From the IMG/VR virus record IMGVR_UViG_3300021371_000071, positions 1-30,818 of that record: 30,818 bases of DNA; one strand, given 5' to 3'. The notes below the pieces were generated by a model. It was not told the DNA's origin, did not search any database, and saw nothing but the letters and a program-made list of their open reading frames with translations. Every line of letters begins with the position of its first letter. Position 1 is the stretch's first letter. This document shows, piece after piece, positions 22,023 through 29,902 of this stretch. The position numbers were made by a program, and so were the translations under genes. The DNA comes from a virus.

Positions 22023-25000
22023 CAGAATCCAACACTCCTACGGGTACTAGCGCTGTTTTTTAAAGTGCGCATGGCGCGTTGCTCGCCTTGAACTGCACCT
22101 TGTTTTGCTGCTTGTGCCATGCCCTGCTGGAACTCACTGGCCGTAACGTAATCAACGTTATTAATGCGTTCCACGGAATAGCGTACGTCAATTACACCAG
22201 CTCTTGGGTTGCGTGCCATCGCGCTGCGAGTTGCAGCCGAACGATCCATTTCTGAACGCAGATTTTCGTTGGAAATAATGCGGCCTTGGCTGGACGGGAT
22301 CATCAGCTCTGGGCCGCGTTCGCCCACGATGTAAGGCTGGTTTGCGTTTACTGGGCCTCCGGTAGCGCGACCTGTAAGCGCTTTACCTATATTAAACGCA
22401 CCACCGCCACCGCCACCGCCACCGCCAATACCGCCACCTAAGGCTCCAAGTAGCGACATTATTGCCTTCTGGGCAAGCATTTGCGTGGCCATGTCGATAA
22501 AGGCTTTACCGATATTCGCGAACATGTCGCTGAATGCTTCTTGGACCGAACCAGTGCCCGTAATAATTGATTGGAAAGCAGACGACAATGCAGTAGCGGC
22601 TTCGTCTGCGATAAAGCCGTACTTCTCTAATGCTTGGTTCTGGCGCAATTCCGCCTGCTCTACTTGATCTAAAACCGGTAAAAGCTCTTCAAGTTTTCGT
22701 CTGCGCTTTTCTAAACCTTTTATGTTGTCCGCAATAGTTTCATTTGTGGGGTCTGCTTTTAGCTGGTTGTTTAAAATATTTACTTGAGTATCTATGTCTC
22801 TGTATGCGTCTTTTGTTCGACGAAGCTGTTCGATTCTAAGATTTAACATGTCTGAATCGTCGCCTCCAAATGGCGAAGCAATTCTGCGTTCCACGTCCGC
22901 AATATTGCGTTTAAAGCCCCGCTCAATATCGGCAGTTTCTTCTGCTTGCTGTAAGGCGTTAATTTCTTTTTGTACTCTAAGTTGCTCTTTTTGCTGTCGC
23001 ACTTGTTCTAGTTGAGTAAAGTATGTGCGTTCAATAGTGTCGTATTGCGTGTTATACGTGTTAAACAAATGTTCTGCTTCTTTTTGGGATTTTGCCTGTG
23101 AAGCTTGCTGCTGGTATTGAATATCTAATAGCCGAGTTTTGAGGCGAACTTCGTATTCAAGAGCCTTTTCGCTTTCCTCTAAAAACGCTTTTTCTCCTTT
23201 AAATACACGGGTACTTTCTAACCCAGCCCTGCTACCCGCAATTAAAGCTTGTATACTTCCTACTTTAGCCGAACTAATACCTCTGGTTCGTGCTTCTAAT
23301 TCACGCTGAACTCTTCTTGCTTGTGCAGCTGCCGCACGTTTTGCAGCTTGGTTTTCGCGTTCTAGCTGCTTTATTTGGTCTTCTTTAGCTTTAGTTATAG
23401 CGTTTTCTAGTTGTAACTTTGAACGAGTAGTTTTTAAATTTAATTCTTCAAATTTAAGCTGTGCTTGAGCAGATGTTATCTGCTTTTGATCCTCTTGGTT
23501 AATAATAACCTGTGCTTCTTCTGAGGCTTTTAAGAGTATTAAATCCTTTTCACTTTTTTGTACTCTTGCATCTAAAAGATTGCCTCTTGCTTGCTCAATA
23601 ATAAGCTCTTGTTCAGCAATTTGAAGGCCAATACGGCTACCTGATGCAGACTGTAGTTGAGCATCTGCAGCTTTTTGCACAGCTGCCTCTTTTTGTCGCA
23701 CAACATCAGCTATTTTTTGCTCAAGCTCAAATTCGCTAATCTTACGTCGTAAGAATTCGTCTTGAGCTCTCTTTATAGCTGGGTCATCTTTAAATTCATC
23801 AACCCCACGTTTTACAAGTCGTGTAGTTTCAACTCTCTGTGCAATTGCCCCTGTAATTTGGCTTAAAAACGGTGCAATAGATGCAGATAAATCTGTAAAA
23901 GCTTTACTAAGCTGATTTGACAAGTTAGTGTTTGCGTCTCCATACTCCTTTAAAGCCTGCACACCGTCTTGGCCCACAATTACAGCTAGCTGTTGAGACG
24001 CCAGCTGTAAAGCTTTTTCAGACCCAACAAAGGATTCCAACGATTTAATTAGCTTTCCATTCTCTGTACCAGCGAGTCCGGCGGCATCTGCTAAAGCACC
24101 AATGTCTGCAGTTAGCGGGTTTAAAGCTTTGCCAAGGTCTCCGGCTTTAGCAATTAAGGTATCAACTGCCGTTCCAACCGCAGTACCTACTAGCGACAGT
24201 CCAAAGCCAAATTGACCTCCTGCAAGTCCGCCTAACGCGCCGCCAGCAGCACCGCCTACTGCGGCACCGGCTCCTTGGCCAAAAAGTAGTGGGAACGCGC
24301 CGCCAATAATTGCGTTGCTTGCGGCGCCCTGTAATCTCTTGTTTCGAGCTGTGCGCTGTTTAGCGGCAGGACTGCCTGGGATGCCTACTGCTCCGCCAAT
24401 CGGGCTGGTCTGGCCCCGCAGAGTGCCCCTTTCTCTTAAACGTCGATCAAAATTTTCAAGTTGTTTTTTATTAAATTTTTCTGTTAAGGTATTTATTTCA
24501 TTTCTTTTGCTTTTTTCTACGTCAAGCCGTTTTAATAATCTATCAAACTCGGCGTTGTCCGCCTCTACACGCTGTCGTATTAGACTGTTTTCAAATTGTT
24601 TTTCAATATTAAACAGTTTGGTTTGAAATGCTTTTTGTGCTGCAAATTCTTTTTGGTTAGCTTGGCTTTTTAGTGCAGCCTCCCTTGCAAGCTGTTCTGC
24701 GCGTCCAGTGCGCTCTTGAGGAGAAATAGGCCCAATAGGACTTAGGTACTGGGTGGTACGTGCTGATCTAGCCGGTAAAGCAGAAGATAAAGCTGTACTA
24801 GAAGCTGCACCTGGCCCTATAGGGCCTGGGTACTGCGAACCGCCCCTAAAGGCACCGCGCAAATAGCCGCCTGACATTGTGGTGGCAGCGCCTCGCTGTG
24901 TGGGGGCAGCCGCTGCGGCGTTATACGCCTTTAATGCTGCTGTGGCTGCTGTACGATTTGCAATTTCTTGCTCAATAAGTTTGTTCTGTCTTTCTCTAGC

Positions 25001-25267
25001 TGCGTTGGCATTACCTAAGGCAGTAACGTAGTTGTTTACTGCTTTAGTTTCCTGTGGAGTGGCTGCCGCTACTTTACTTAAAGCTTTTTCAGCTAAAAAT
25101 AACTGCCGTGAGTAGTTTTGTATACTTTGAGCTAAACCACCGAAAGTAGTCGATTGTTTTTTATTAATTTCATCAATTTTAAAATTAGTTCCCTCAAGCC
25201 TCTTTTGAAGCTTGGTAAGTGCTTCTACGCCCTTTACGCCTATTTCAATTTCAGCTCTGTATGCCAC
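22022..25267 (-). CDS. tail tape measure protein
   Basis: A 1081-residue protein with a GTG start at 25267; an in-frame TAA five codons upstream rules out a longer form apart from a CTG. It is largely helical, with coiled coils at about 1-120 and 470-880. A glycine- and alanine-rich hydrophobic stretch around residues 310-375 (GAGAAVGGAAGGALGGLAGG) is typical of tape measures. The C-terminal 170 residues hold AFSDMFANIGKAFIDMATQML, a run of nine glycines, and TGGPVNANQPYIVGERGPEL, a hallmark of the family. By family rule the protein sets tail length, and at about 0.15 nm per residue predicts a tail near 160 nm. The chaperone pair just upstream supports the call. Confidence 0.95.
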   Translation of the reverse strand: MAYRAEIEIGVKGVEALTKLQKRLEGTNFKIDEINKKQSTTFGGLAQSIQNYSRQLFLAEKALSKVAAATPQETKAVNNYVTALGNANAARERQNKLIEQEIANRTAATAALKAYNAAAAAPTQRGAATTMSGGYLRGAFRGGSQYPGPIGPGAASSTALSSALPARSARTTQYLSPIGPISPQERTGRAEQLAREAALKSQANQKEFAAQKAFQTKLFNIEKQFENSLIRQRVEADNAEFDRLLKRLDVEKSKRNEINTLTEKFNKKQLENFDRRLRERGTLRGQTSPIGGAVGIPGSPAAKQRTARNKRLQGAASNAIIGGAFPLLFGQGAGAAVGGAAGGALGGLAGGQFGFGLSLVGTAVGTAVDTLIAKAGDLGKALNPLTADIGALADAAGLAGTENGKLIKSLESFVGSEKALQLASQQLAVIVGQDGVQALKEYGDANTNLSNQLSKAFTDLSASIAPFLSQITGAIAQRVETTRLVKRGVDEFKDDPAIKRAQDEFLRRKISEFELEQKIADVVRQKEAAVQKAADAQLQSASGSRIGLQIAEQELIIEQARGNLLDARVQKSEKDLILLKASEEAQVIINQEDQKQITSAQAQLKFEELNLKTTRSKLQLENAITKAKEDQIKQLERENQAAKRAAAAQARRVQRELEARTRGISSAKVGSIQALIAGSRAGLESTRVFKGEKAFLEESEKALEYEVRLKTRLLDIQYQQQASQAKSQKEAEHLFNTYNTQYDTIERTYFTQLEQVRQQKEQLRVQKEINALQQAEETADIERGFKRNIADVERRIASPFGGDDSDMLNLRIEQLRRTKDAYRDIDTQVNILNNQLKADPTNETIADNIKGLEKRRRKLEELLPVLDQVEQAELRQNQALEKYGFIADEAATALSSAFQSIITGTGSVQEAFSDMFANIGKAFIDMATQMLAQKAIMSLLGALGGGIGGGGGGGGGAFNIGKALTGRATGGPVNANQPYIVGERGPELMIPSSQGRIISNENLRSEMDRSAATRSAMARNPRAGVIDVRYSVERINNVDYVTASEFQQGMAQAAKQGAVQGEQRAMRTLKNSASTRRSVGF

Positions 25268-25312
25268 GACCCACAGCTGTTACGTCACTTCCCATTCTAG
25301 ACGCGAAAAAGC

Positions 25313-25845
25313 CTACCTCCTACGGCGGGCTTTTTCCATTTGTTTTTCTTGCTCTTCATTGATGATCTGGAAATAAGCGCTCCAACCCAGCAGTTCTTCC
25401 GGGGTCATCGTGGTGCGGACTTCAGTCAAGCTCATGCCAAGCTCTTTAGCAACGCCAAATTGCAGCATGAGCCAGTTGTCTTTGCGAAGTTCCGCAACTA
25501 GGATTTTGGGTCCATTGGCTCTTCGTCTTCGTCGCTAAGAATGGCCAGCATCAAAGACTGCAGATCGCTATCCTTGACTTCGTTTTTTAAAATATCAATT
25601 TCACCAGCAGAGAACAGCCTGGCGCCGTTTTGGTCTTGCGCTTTTGCAACCAGCAGCTGCAATGCAAATGCTCCAGCGTCGTCAGACTTAGCTTGCTTTT
25701 GGGCGCGTTCGCGCTCAGCCATAGTTAACGGGCTAATCCACATTTCAAATGTGGTGCCGTCAGACAGTTTGACCTTACGCTTACTCGGCTGAAGATTTGC
25801 TGCTTTACGCAGCCGGTCGATAGCGCGAGTAGATCCAGCGGGCAT
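25313..25845 (-). CDS. tail assembly chaperone, -1 frameshift form (gpG-T-like, 177 aa)
   Basis: After 114 zero-frame codons, a -1 slip at CCCAAAA (25510-25504) leads into a 63-residue extension ending in a TAG at 25313. The extension reads like the T domain of siphophage chaperones: NWLMLQFGVAKELGMSLTEV, then MTPEELLGWSAYFQI and a basic end ARRRR. There is no good independent start for it in place. By analogy with lambda gpGT, the long form is made in small amounts and its T part binds tail-tube protein. The slippery site, hairpin and domain content agree well, so I regard this as near certain. Confidence 0.9.
25482..25510 (-). promoter_or_regulatory. -1 frameshift signal CCCAAAA with downstream hairpin
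   Basis: The heptamer C-CCA-AAA (25510-25504) is in the phase required for a -1 slip, two codons before the zero-frame TAG. After six spacer bases a perfect stem TTGCG/CGCAA (25497-25493 and 25486-25482) closes a six-base loop. Site, spacing and hairpin fit a programmed frameshift signal. Confidence 0.88.
25498..25845 (-). CDS. tail assembly chaperone, short form (gpG-like)
   Basis: A 115-residue protein from ATG 25845 ending at a TAG at 25498. Residues 18-36 (PSKRKVKLSDGTTFEMWIS) form a strand pair, then PLTMAERERAQKQAK starts the helical body, and the end is acidic (SDEDEEPMD). This is the pattern of the G-like chaperones that coat the tape measure and recruit tail-tube protein. It sits directly in front of the tape measure gene and its end carries the slippery site CCCAAAA, as in lambda gpG. 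Family assignment is by architecture and location. Confidence 0.88.
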   Translation of the reverse strand: MPAGSTRAIDRLRKAANLQPSKRKVKLSDGTTFEMWISPLTMAERERAQKQAKSDDAGAFALQLLVAKAQDQNGARLFSAGEIDILKNEVKDSDLQSLMLAILSDEDEEPMDPKS

Positions 25846-25857
25846 GATTTGTGCTTG

Positions 25858-25885
25858 ACTATAAATTAACTATAGCGTAGCGCAA
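25858..25885 (-). promoter_or_regulatory. possible sigma-70 type promoter upstream of tail chaperones
   Basis: On the minus strand TTGCGC (25885-25880) and TATAGT (25863-25858) are 16 bases apart, just after the terminator of the tail-tube gene and just before the chaperone ATG at 25845. The leader would be only about six bases, and a second TATAGT lies further up (25874-25869), so the call is tentative. Confidence 0.35.
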
Positions 25886-25886
25886 T

Positions 25887-25909
25887 AAAAAACCCCGGCA
25901 AAACCGGGG
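25887..25909 (-). terminator. rho-independent terminator after tail-tube gene
   Basis: Minus strand: CCCCGG, five-base loop TTTTG, CCGGGG, then TTTTTT. A strong terminator placed between the tail-tube gene and the chaperone gene. It would keep the very abundant tail-tube transcript separate from tape measure and tip genes. Confidence 0.88.
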
Positions 25910-25936
25910 CTATGTGTTTACTTAAGTAGCACTTTA

Positions 25937-26707
25937 TCAGGTCTGGCTGAAGTCGAAGCTTGGGGTGCCGGATGGACGGAAGCTTACGCTTACAGATTGT
26001 GCGTCGTCAGGGGTGACGTTCATGCTGGCAGAAGTCAGCACTGCTTCAAACTGGATGGAACGGCTTTCGGTGTCGCTGACTGAACCGCCGCTGAACACTT
26101 GGTCGGTGTAAAGCTTGAAGGCCGCACCAGTTTGGTTGCGCTGAAGCACGTCTTCGATCATGCGGTTGCTGAGGGAAGCGTCTTCGTCGGTCATGTAGAC
26201 CGTTGCGCTGCCCGTACCATCGCCGAAACCGGAGATGTAGCTGCGGAATGGAACATACTGACCAGGGGTCTGGCCGATGGTGGTTACATCAATTTCAGCA
26301 CGGTTGATCTCGAAGCTCCAGTCACGCACCTGGCCTACTACTGCAAACGCGGCATAGGCAACTTGGAAAGCGTTAGGGCTAACAGCTGTGCCGTCGTCGG
26401 TAATGGTGATTGATGAGCCACCCAAGGTTGCAGAAACCTGCAGTGCTCCGCTATCAGCGGTGTAGCTAATAACGTAATAGGTGGTTGCAAGCGCAATTCC
26501 TGCAGGAAGTGTTCCTGCACCAGCTCCGTTAGTTTGAGTGTTGATCAAACTAAACTGCACGGGATCACCTACTTTCAAATTCAAGTAGGTTCCAACAGTA
26601 ATGGTGTCTGTGCCGACACTGACGTTAGACTCGGCAAAACTGCTGGTTGTGCCAGCGGGCTTATAGTACAGGGCACCTGAAGTGCCGGAAAGAACGGTGG
26701 TTGCCAT
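25937..26707 (-). CDS. major tail-tube protein with inserted beta-domain
   Basis: A 256-residue strand-rich protein from ATG 26707. The tube core is seen as GALYYKPAG (residues 11-19) and then VGQVRDWSFEINRAEIDVTT (124-143), SGFGDGTGSATVYM (159-172) and a C-terminal set of strands. Between them residues about 28-118 form an inserted module (DTITV...LKVGDPVQF, LPAGIALATTYYV, ITDDGTAVSP), a small beta-domain I recognise from other phage structural proteins. It would project from the tube surface as decoration. Gene order (before chaperones and tape measure), its own terminator and paralogues elsewhere support the tail-tube call. Confidence 0.85.
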   Translation of the reverse strand: MATTVLSGTSGALYYKPAGTTSSFAESNVSVGTDTITVGTYLNLKVGDPVQFSLINTQTNGAGAGTLPAGIALATTYYVISYTADSGALQVSATLGGSSITITDDGTAVSPNAFQVAYAAFAVVGQVRDWSFEINRAEIDVTTIGQTPGQYVPFRSYISGFGDGTGSATVYMTDEDASLSNRMIEDVLQRNQTGAAFKLYTDQVFSGGSVSDTESRSIQFEAVLTSASMNVTPDDAQSVSVSFRPSGTPSFDFSQT

Positions 26708-26771
26708 TGGGCGTACCAGGGATTAAGGGTCTCCGCGGGCACTGCCCGGCTACATACAGGTTAGCGAGGAT

Positions 26772-27203
26772 TTAAGTCAGCACAGTTGCTACATAGCCTG
26801 TGTCAATGCGGCCCATAAAATGTGGGGATTCTTCAGTAGCTGAAAATGTGGGGCCGTTTATTTCACCCATTTTTACAAAGACACCTGTAGTGGTTTTAGA
26901 TGTGTTATTAATTGTCTCTAATACGTTTACAGCAGTTGTTATTAGTTCTTGATTTCGGGCCGGACCACGCCCTTTTTCTGTAAACACCCGGATTACTAAC
27001 GCACCACGCGCATTATCCACGCTTGAGGTCAGCGTTGGCTCGTTGGTTAGGCCAAACGTGATGTTGACGCGGACGTACTCGGTGGTTGTATTCGGTGGTA
27101 CGGCAGTGATGTTGTCGAAGTAAACAGGAACTGCTGGTACAAGGCTGTTAAACGCCGTCAGTAACGGGTTCTCCATTGATGCCCGGATCGCTTGGTAGTT
27201 CAT
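26772..27203 (-). CDS. tail terminator protein
   Basis: A 143-residue protein whose ATG overlaps the preceding stop by four bases. It has an N-terminal helix (ASMENPLLTAFNSL), a proline-rich turn, then strands TEYVRVNITF, GALVIRVFTEKG and a helix AVNVLETI, which follows the pattern of gpU-like/DUF4128 tail-completion proteins that cap the tube at the neck. Gene order (just before the tail-tube gene) is also right. Family match is by pattern. Confidence 0.75.
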   Translation of the reverse strand: MNYQAIRASMENPLLTAFNSLVPAVPVYFDNITAVPPNTTTEYVRVNITFGLTNEPTLTSSVDNARGALVIRVFTEKGRGPARNQELITTAVNVLETINNTSKTTTGVFVKMGEINGPTFSATEESPHFMGRIDTGYVATVLT

Positions 27204-27754
27204 CGCGGAAATTTCCTAAAGGCTCGATCCATTGCCACTTTAATTGTTCTATCAATGCCCCCACCTTTTAAGTAGGTGTCGTACCAGTCCAGTGGGGCGG
27301 TGCTGGTGTTTCCCTTACCGGATTTATCTAAATTACCGCGAATGTTTGCGCTTCTTTTACCGTATTCAATTGCGTCTGGATTTAAGCTTTCTTGAAGCGG
27401 CTCTGGAAAAGCTTTTGGGCGAAAAAAGTTCCCTTGCTCGTAGTCAATGGCAACGCCTGCATGTCGCGCAACGTTGTAAATCGTGTACTTGACTTCAGGC
27501 TTTCTGTAGAGTTCCGCGCCGCTCAAAAAGGGACCAACAACAGGCTGTGGGGTTGTTTTTGCGCCTGAACCACCAGCTTTTGATCCTCCTGATGTCTCGA
27601 TGACCCAAGAGTTGGCAAACTCCCCTGACCAAACTGGACCGGCTTCTTGTAACTCTTTGACTGTTTGTTCCGCAGCCTCGCGAATATCCGTAGACAAAAT
27701 TCCGTTTACCCAACGGTCTATATCAACTAAAAACCGCTCGTAATCCTTAGCCAT
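27200..27754 (-). CDS. HK97 gp10-like neck/tail-completion protein
   Basis: A 184-residue protein. The ATG shares a base with the previous stop (TAATG) and the stop overlaps the next start. Residues 38-52 (AGPVWSGEFANSWVIE) match the pattern TPVxTGxLRxSW of HK97 gp10-like proteins, followed by a strand region with YTIYNVARHAGVAIDYEQG, and a C-terminal helix with DRTIKVAMDRAFRKFPR. An insertion of small and polar residues lies at 54-70. Such proteins help connect tail to head. The location between the head-closure and tail-terminator genes agrees. Confidence 0.75.
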   Translation of the reverse strand: MAKDYERFLVDIDRWVNGILSTDIREAAEQTVKELQEAGPVWSGEFANSWVIETSGGSKAGGSGAKTTPQPVVGPFLSGAELYRKPEVKYTIYNVARHAGVAIDYEQGNFFRPKAFPEPLQESLNPDAIEYGKRSANIRGNLDKSGKGNTSTAPLDWYDTYLKGGGIDRTIKVAMDRAFRKFPR

Positions 27755-28131
27755 TACTGCGGCCTCACGATCAGGGTGTGGTACACCGGCTTGTCACCAC
27801 GGTAGGTCAAAATGTCGATGATCTTGGCTTCGCGGGTTTGACCTGCCTGCGGATACTGCACACGGTCGGCTTCTGTTGGATAATAATCGCCAAGCTCTTC
27901 CGTACCAATCAAGATCTTTACGTCCGTGCTTTGGTACAAGCCTTCGGATTCGCGGGGCGTCAGGCGGCTGATAATGCCCTTTACCGTAACATTGGTGTCC
28001 GCTCCGGTTACAGCCCCTGTGGTGGGGTTGTAGGCGCGGGGTGTGGTGGTTTTGATGTACGTGATGTCCTGACCCCAATCATTAAAGATCTGGGCTGGAA
28101 TCGGTGAAAAGGTGTCGTCTATTTTTGACAT
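27754..28131 (-). CDS. head-closure / head-tail joining protein
   Basis: A 125-residue protein. The start chosen is ATG 28131, which follows GAGGATGAA, a good ribosome binding site; the longer frame up to 28218 would overlap the previous gene by 86 bases. It contains FNDWGQDITYIKTTTPRAYNP, a GAVTGADTNVTVKGIISRL strand pair, then STDVKILIGTEEL and a closing strand, the beta-barrel pattern of phage stopper/head-tail joining proteins. These bind below the connector and seal the head. Family match is from pattern and gene order. Confidence 0.75.
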   Translation of the reverse strand: MSKIDDTFSPIPAQIFNDWGQDITYIKTTTPRAYNPTTGAVTGADTNVTVKGIISRLTPRESEGLYQSTDVKILIGTEELGDYYPTEADRVQYPQAGQTREAKIIDILTYRGDKPVYHTLIVRPQ

Positions 28132-28132
28132 T

Positions 28133-28663
28133 TCATCCTCTAACAACGCGCACTTGATAACCCCCAGAACCGCCCAGGGTGAAGGCTCCAAGGTAAGACT
28201 GTAACCAGGGGTAGACATCGAAGATGTTGTTCACAGATCCAGTTGCCTGGCTATCTGTGTTGTACTTCACCTTTAGTTCGCCTAGCTCGACTTCTTCGTA
28301 TAAACCTTCGGTTCCGGTGTTACCGGTGACGGCATCAGTGTCATTTGCTAACGCACGCGCCAGCTCGTAGGTGGCGTATTTGATGTCAGATGGGATAGCA
28401 GAACATGTAAGTTCCACCCGGTCTACGTGGTAGTTATTGCGCGGCCAGCTTAAAGCTTGGTTGTTACTACAACGGTCGCCGTAAAAGTTAAGGCTGTCGA
28501 TCCAACGGGTTGCGCTAATGATGGCGCGGTTTTTTTGGTCGTCAGTTTTGTCGTCCCAGGTGGTGGAACTTGGGACGGTCTCGAAGTAAGCGTTTGCTCC
28601 TGCCAGCGTTACATAGCTGTTGGAGTTTTCGCCCTTCAATGTGGCATCAATTGTTGCGGCCAC
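28133..28663 (-). CDS. head-tail connector/adaptor (DnaT-like family)
   Basis: A 176-residue protein with a GTG start at 28663. It begins NSYVTLAGANAYFETVPSS, then WDDKTDDQKNRAIISATRWID and QALSWPR, the signature of the phage family annotated as 'DnaT-like ssDNA-binding'. Despite that name, its constant place after the major capsid gene and helical fold suggest it is the connector adaptor (HK97 gp6-like). The C-terminal part has GELKVKYN and a tyrosine-tryptophan segment for docking. It is the first gene after a strong terminator, so its expression is probably lower than capsid protein. Confidence 0.82.
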   Translation of the reverse strand: MAATIDATLKGENSNSYVTLAGANAYFETVPSSTTWDDKTDDQKNRAIISATRWIDSLNFYGDRCSNNQALSWPRNNYHVDRVELTCSAIPSDIKYATYELARALANDTDAVTGNTGTEGLYEEVELGELKVKYNTDSQATGSVNNIFDVYPWLQSYLGAFTLGGSGGYQVRVVRG

Positions 28664-28700
28664 AAGACTGCAGAAATACTTTCCCTGATTTTAGCCCAAT

Positions 28701-28722
28701 AAAAAACCCCGCCGAAGCGGGG
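28701..28722 (-). terminator. rho-independent terminator after major capsid gene
   Basis: Minus strand: CCCCGC, loop TTCG, GCGGGG, then TTTTTT. A tetraloop-closed stem of this type is a strong terminator. It separates capsid from connector genes, allowing high capsid levels and lower downstream levels by read-through. Confidence 0.9.
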
Positions 28723-28746
28723 CAGTAGCAGCTTGTGCTGGACGAA

Positions 28747-29829
28747 TCAGGCGATTGCGCTGGTGTCCAGTGGGCTGTTGACGATCAGCTCGACCATGGG
28801 GATCAGGTCGATGTCGTAGGTGGCTGCCCACTTGTTAGCAGTGGCCAGGTTGCCGTTGGTGGGGTTGTCACCAGCGTCAGTCCACTTGGTGCCCATCACG
28901 TGGTAGGCGGTGTGGTAGTCCACAGAAAGGACATCTTGCTTCGAGAGCACGTTGCGGTCTGCTTCAATGCGCAGATCCTGCTGGACGCCTTCAAGAACTG
29001 AACCACCCTTCATCAGGAAGCAGCGGAACTCTTTGACGTGGGTTGCCGTGCCAGGAATCACAGTGTTGACCTGTGGGTCCATAATCACGTTGCAGCCAGC
29101 GAATTCGCCGATGCTGCGTGCGCCAACGCCAACGCCACCACCACCCCAGGTCACGGCGCCAGAAGCGGCCAGTGCAGAGGTGCTGAAGGTAAGAAGGCCG
29201 ACCTGATACAGGTAGAAACCAACAGTTGGGTGAACAATCAAGGTGTCCAGCTCATCGCCACGCTCGCCAAGAGCAGCGCGGGCCTCAGCCAAATTGGCTG
29301 CGGTCAGGAAGTTGGCTTCGCCTTGTCCGCTGGTTGCACCAATTGCCTTGTCCAAAGAATGGGCAGACAATGCTGTGCCAAACAAACCGGCAAGCTGCGA
29401 GAACAGACGTGCGCTGTTCAGTTTGTTGATTGCATCGGCAAGCTGGTTGCGGATGTGAAGCATTGGGTCTTCGCCCGCTGCCAACATTGCAACGTCGTCC
29501 ACTGCATACGCGAAACCACGGTGGCAGATAGACGCGATCTGGGTGCCAGTTCCGATCTTCTGTGGCGTCAAGTAGCCAGCAGAGCTGCTGCCCCACGTAG
29601 CTGTGCCGTCCATAATCTCCTCTGTTGGAGATACAGGATTAAACTCGGGCACTTGGATGCGGGTGCCGCCTTCGCGGGCATCCAGCAAAGGATTACGAAC
29701 AACAGCGCCAGACTTGATAAACAAGCTGCGCTCTTTTACTGCCTCAGACACATAGGTGCTGAGATTATTCCTCTTGACGATGTCCGCGAGCAGGACACCG
29801 CCGGAATAATTCTGAAATGGTGCGGCCAT
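28747..29829 (-). CDS. major capsid protein
   Basis: A 360-residue protein from ATG 29829. It contains LLADIVKRNNLSTYVSEAVKE near the start, then VRNPLLDAREGGTRIQVPEF (an E-loop-like region), AYAVDDVAMLAAGEDPMLHI and LADAINKLNSARLFSQL, a central helix, GDELDTLIVHPTVGFYLYQ and a tail domain with VQQDLRIEADRNVLSKQD and HVMGTKWTD. This layout matches the HK97-fold coat proteins of the kind found in P22-like or gp13-like families, without a large protease or N-terminal delta domain. A scaffold gene lies directly upstream and a strong terminator follows, as expected for the most abundant phage protein. Confidence 0.88.
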   Translation of the reverse strand: MAAPFQNYSGGVLLADIVKRNNLSTYVSEAVKERSLFIKSGAVVRNPLLDAREGGTRIQVPEFNPVSPTEEIMDGTATWGSSSAGYLTPQKIGTGTQIASICHRGFAYAVDDVAMLAAGEDPMLHIRNQLADAINKLNSARLFSQLAGLFGTALSAHSLDKAIGATSGQGEANFLTAANLAEARAALGERGDELDTLIVHPTVGFYLYQVGLLTFSTSALAASGAVTWGGGGVGVGARSIGEFAGCNVIMDPQVNTVIPGTATHVKEFRCFLMKGGSVLEGVQQDLRIEADRNVLSKQDVLSVDYHTAYHVMGTKWTDAGDNPTNGNLATANKWAATYDIDLIPMVELIVNSPLDTSAIA

Positions 29830-29863
29830 CTTAGAAAACCAACGTTAAAAGTGTGTGCGGGGT

Positions 29864-29902
29864 CCAAGCCACGGACTTGGGGAGACAAGCCCCACCGGGG
29901 CT
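29864..29902 (-). other. two hairpins between scaffold and capsid genes
   Basis: Minus strand: AGCCCC/GGGGCT with a three-base loop (29902-29888) overlapping the scaffold stop, and CCAAG/CTTGG with a seven-base loop (29880-29864). Neither is followed by a T-run, so they are not classic terminators. They could stabilise or process the capsid mRNA; this is inference. Confidence 0.45.

Noticed and set aside
26738-26752. GC-rich hairpin CGGGC-AGT-GCCCG between the tail-terminator and tail-tube genes
   Set aside because: No T-run follows on either strand, so it is not supported as a terminator.
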